A stretch of DNA of 6,971 nt from an uncultured Treponema sp. Lineage in GTDB: Bacteria > Spirochaetota > Spirochaetia > Treponematales > Treponemataceae. Of the stretch, positions 5,509-6,971 are shown piece after piece. The notes beneath the pieces were generated by a model that had not been told where the DNA came from, made no database searches, and was given only the letters and a program-made list of their open reading frames with translations. The translations under genes and the position numbers were made by a program. The stretch's first letter is position 1. The number at the start of each line of letters is the position of its first letter. Location: assembly GCA_937892225.1 (NCBI GenBank), contig CALAUH010000151.1:1-6971 (forward strand). Direction: 5' to 3'.

Positions 5509-6971
5509 GTGACCAATCTATCTTTCCAGAATGGAGAAGTTTTTTAGGAAAAAGTTCAGACACTGAAACAAAAGGATTTTTGAAATCTGTTGTAAAACGA
5601 TCAGGAGAAATTGCTGATTATGACAGAACAAAAATTGAAAAAGCGATTGAAAAAGCAATCGAAGCTGTAAAAAAACAGAAAGATCCTACAAGAGCATCAC
5701 AATTAACAGACTTAGTAGAAGAAAAACTAAGAGTACAGCTTGCAGGAAACAGAGCTCATTCAATTCCAGCAATTGAAGAAATTCAGGATATCGTAGAATC
5801 AGTTTTAATCGAAGAAAAAGAAGTAGAAGTTGCAAAAGCTTACATTCTTTACCGTGCACGCCATGAAGCAGTTCGTGATGCTAAAAACCTTATGGTTGAT
5901 ATCAACAAAACAATGGACGGTTACCTTGGTCAGAGTGACTGGCGTGTAAATGAAAATGCAAACGTAAACTTCTCTCTCGGTGGTCTTATCCTTCATAACT
6001 CAGGAACAATCACAGCTAACTACTGGCTTAATAATATTTACTCAAAAGAAATTGCAGAAGCTCATAAAACTGCAGCATTCCATATTCACGACCTTTCAAT
6101 GTTCTCTGGTTACTGTGCCGGATGGTCATTACGTCAGCTCATTACAGAAGGTCTTGGTGGAGTACCAGATAAAATTACATCAAAACCAGCTTCTCACCTT
6201 TCTACCCTCGTAAATCAGATTGTAAACTTCCTCGGTATCTTACAGAACGAATGGGCAGGTGCTCAGGCATTTTCATCATTCGATACCTATTTAGCACCAT
6301 TTATCCGTGCAGATAACTTAAATGAACATCAGGTAAGACAGTGCTTACAAAGTTACATTTACGGCGTAAACACACCAAGCCGCTGGGGTTCACAGGCTCC
6401 ATTTACAAACATCACAATGGATTTAGTTTGTCCTAACGATTTAAAAAATAAAAAAGCAATCGTTGGTGGAAAAGAACAGGATTACACATATGGTGACTGT
6501 CAGAAAGAAATGGATATGATTAATAAAGTATTCATTGAACTTATGATAGAAGGTGATGCAGACGGTCGTGGTTTTGCTTACCCTATTCCAACTTATAATA
6601 TTACAAAAGATTTTGACTGGGATTCAGAAATCTCAAAACTTCTTTTTACAATGACATCACAGTATGGAACACCAAACTTCCAGAACTTTGTAAACTCAGA
6701 TTTAAATCCTTCTGACGTACGTTCCATGTGCTGCCGTTTACAGTTAGACAAACGTGAACTTCGTCGTCGTGGTGGTGGTCTTTTCGGAGCAGATGAATTT
6801 ACAGGATCTATCGGTGTAGTCACAATCAACATGCCACAGATCGGATACCTTGCAAACAACGAACAGGAATTCTACAAACGATTAGATTATTTAATGGATC
6901 TTGCAAAAGAAAGTCTTTGTACAAAACGTAAGGTAATTCAGCGTCTTTATGATGGCGGATTATTCCCTTAT
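5505..6971 (+). CDS. nrdD: Anaerobic ribonucleoside-triphosphate reductase NrdD (5' part)
   Basis: NrdD is the class III, glycyl-radical ribonucleotide reductase that makes dNTPs from NTPs without oxygen, activated by the radical-SAM enzyme NrdG. The frame stays open for 489 codons to the right edge. An N-terminal ATP-cone covers about residues 28-118 (VVKRSGEIADYDRTKIEKAI through AKAYILYRARHE) and should give dATP feedback control. The catalytic barrel follows, with AAFHIHDLSMFSGYCAGWSL (C204 in the conserved YC position), NTPSRWGSQAPFTNITMD, GRGFAYPIPTYNI, RSMCCRLQLD (C409, C410; one is expected to be the thiyl cysteine) and RRRGGGLFGADEFTGSIGVV. The C-terminal zinc site and the glycyl-radical motif lie outside the window. 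The ATG overlaps the nrdR stop as ATGA and has AGAGGGG 9 bases upstream. Codons ending in C and CGT arginines are commoner here than in the neighbouring genes, as in a highly expressed gene. nrdG may follow downstream. Confidence 0.97.
   Translation, partial: MSDQSIFPEWRSFLGKSSDTETKGFLKSVVKRSGEIADYDRTKIEKAIEKAIEAVKKQKDPTRASQLTDLVEEKLRVQLAGNRAHSIPAIEEIQDIVESVLIEEKEVEVAKAYILYRARHEAVRDAKNLMVDINKTMDGYLGQSDWRVNENANVNFSLGGLILHNSGTITANYWLNNIYSKEIAEAHKTAAFHIHDLSMFSGYCAGWSLRQLITEGLGGVPDKITSKPASHLSTLVNQIVNFLGILQNEWAGAQAFSSFDTYLAPFIRADNLNEHQVRQCLQSYIYGVNTPSRWGSQAPFTNITMDLVCPNDLKNKKAIVGGKEQDYTYGDCQKEMDMINKVFIELMIEGDADGRGFAYPIPTYNITKDFDWDSEISKLLFTMTSQYGTPNFQNFVNSDLNPSDVRSMCCRLQLDKRELRRRGGGLFGADEFTGSIGVVTINMPQIGYLANNEQEFYKRLDYLMDLAKESLCTKRKVIQRLYDGGLFPY

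Noticed and set aside
6762..6779. CGT-CGT-CGT-GGT-GGT-GGT triplet repeat
   Set aside because: It encodes the RRRGGG of the conserved NrdD motif before LFGA, so it is coding constraint and not a repeat element.
6593..6859. Minus-strand open frame of 88 codons inside nrdD
   Set aside because: Antisense to the conserved catalytic part of NrdD; its basic P/R-rich stretch simply reflects the CGT/GGT repeats of the RRRGGG segment.
1..6971. CRISPR, insertion sequence, tRNA or riboswitch
   Set aside because: I saw no repeated spacers, transposase motifs, terminal repeats, cloverleaf or conserved aptamer sequence; nearly all the DNA is explained by core genes.

Overview
The window comes from an AT-rich, Gram-negative anaerobe. 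A lipoprotein N-acyltransferase (Lnt) implies an outer membrane and acylated lipoproteins. A class III, oxygen-sensitive ribonucleotide reductase (NrdD) under NrdR implies anaerobic growth. The low GC and the style of the proteins suggest a spirochaete, most likely a host- or rumen-associated Treponema. That assignment is an inference from memory; no 16S or other marker is present.

Layout. Positions 1-2946 are a leftward (minus-strand) gene run. Read in its own direction it is a divergent galactokinase-family GHMP kinase, SurE 5'/3'-nucleotidase, a cytoplasmic tetratricopeptide (TPR) protein, and a secreted TPR protein cut by the window edge. Gaps are 6, 56 and 3 bases, so this is probably one operon. 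Positions 2947-3050 are a 104-base divergent promoter region holding a 14-base perfect palindrome. Positions 3051-4838 encode Lnt on the plus strand. Positions 4839-5037 are a 199-base AT-rich regulatory region with A/T tracts, a promoter and two NrdR-box-like sequences. Positions 5038-6971 are an nrdR-nrdD operon with an ATGA stop/start overlap; nrdD runs off the right edge and lacks its glycyl-radical end.

How the genes work together. NrdR senses nucleotides through its ATP-cone and would repress its own operon and so NrdD, which makes dNTPs from NTPs without oxygen. One NrdR-like box lies inside the promoter spacer and a second lies just downstream of the predicted transcription start. Lnt finishes lipoprotein maturation in the inner membrane. 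The leftward operon combines sugar- or nucleotide-phosphate metabolism (kinase, SurE) with two TPR scaffolds on opposite sides of the inner membrane; their shared purpose is not evident from sequence.

Most of the window is conserved core metabolism. I see no mobile element, CRISPR array, tRNA or rRNA, and no clear new system. The points most worth following are the altered sugar-binding residues of the galactokinase homologue, the NrdR operator layout, the cysteine-rich end of SurE, an insertion in Lnt and the palindrome between the divergent genes.
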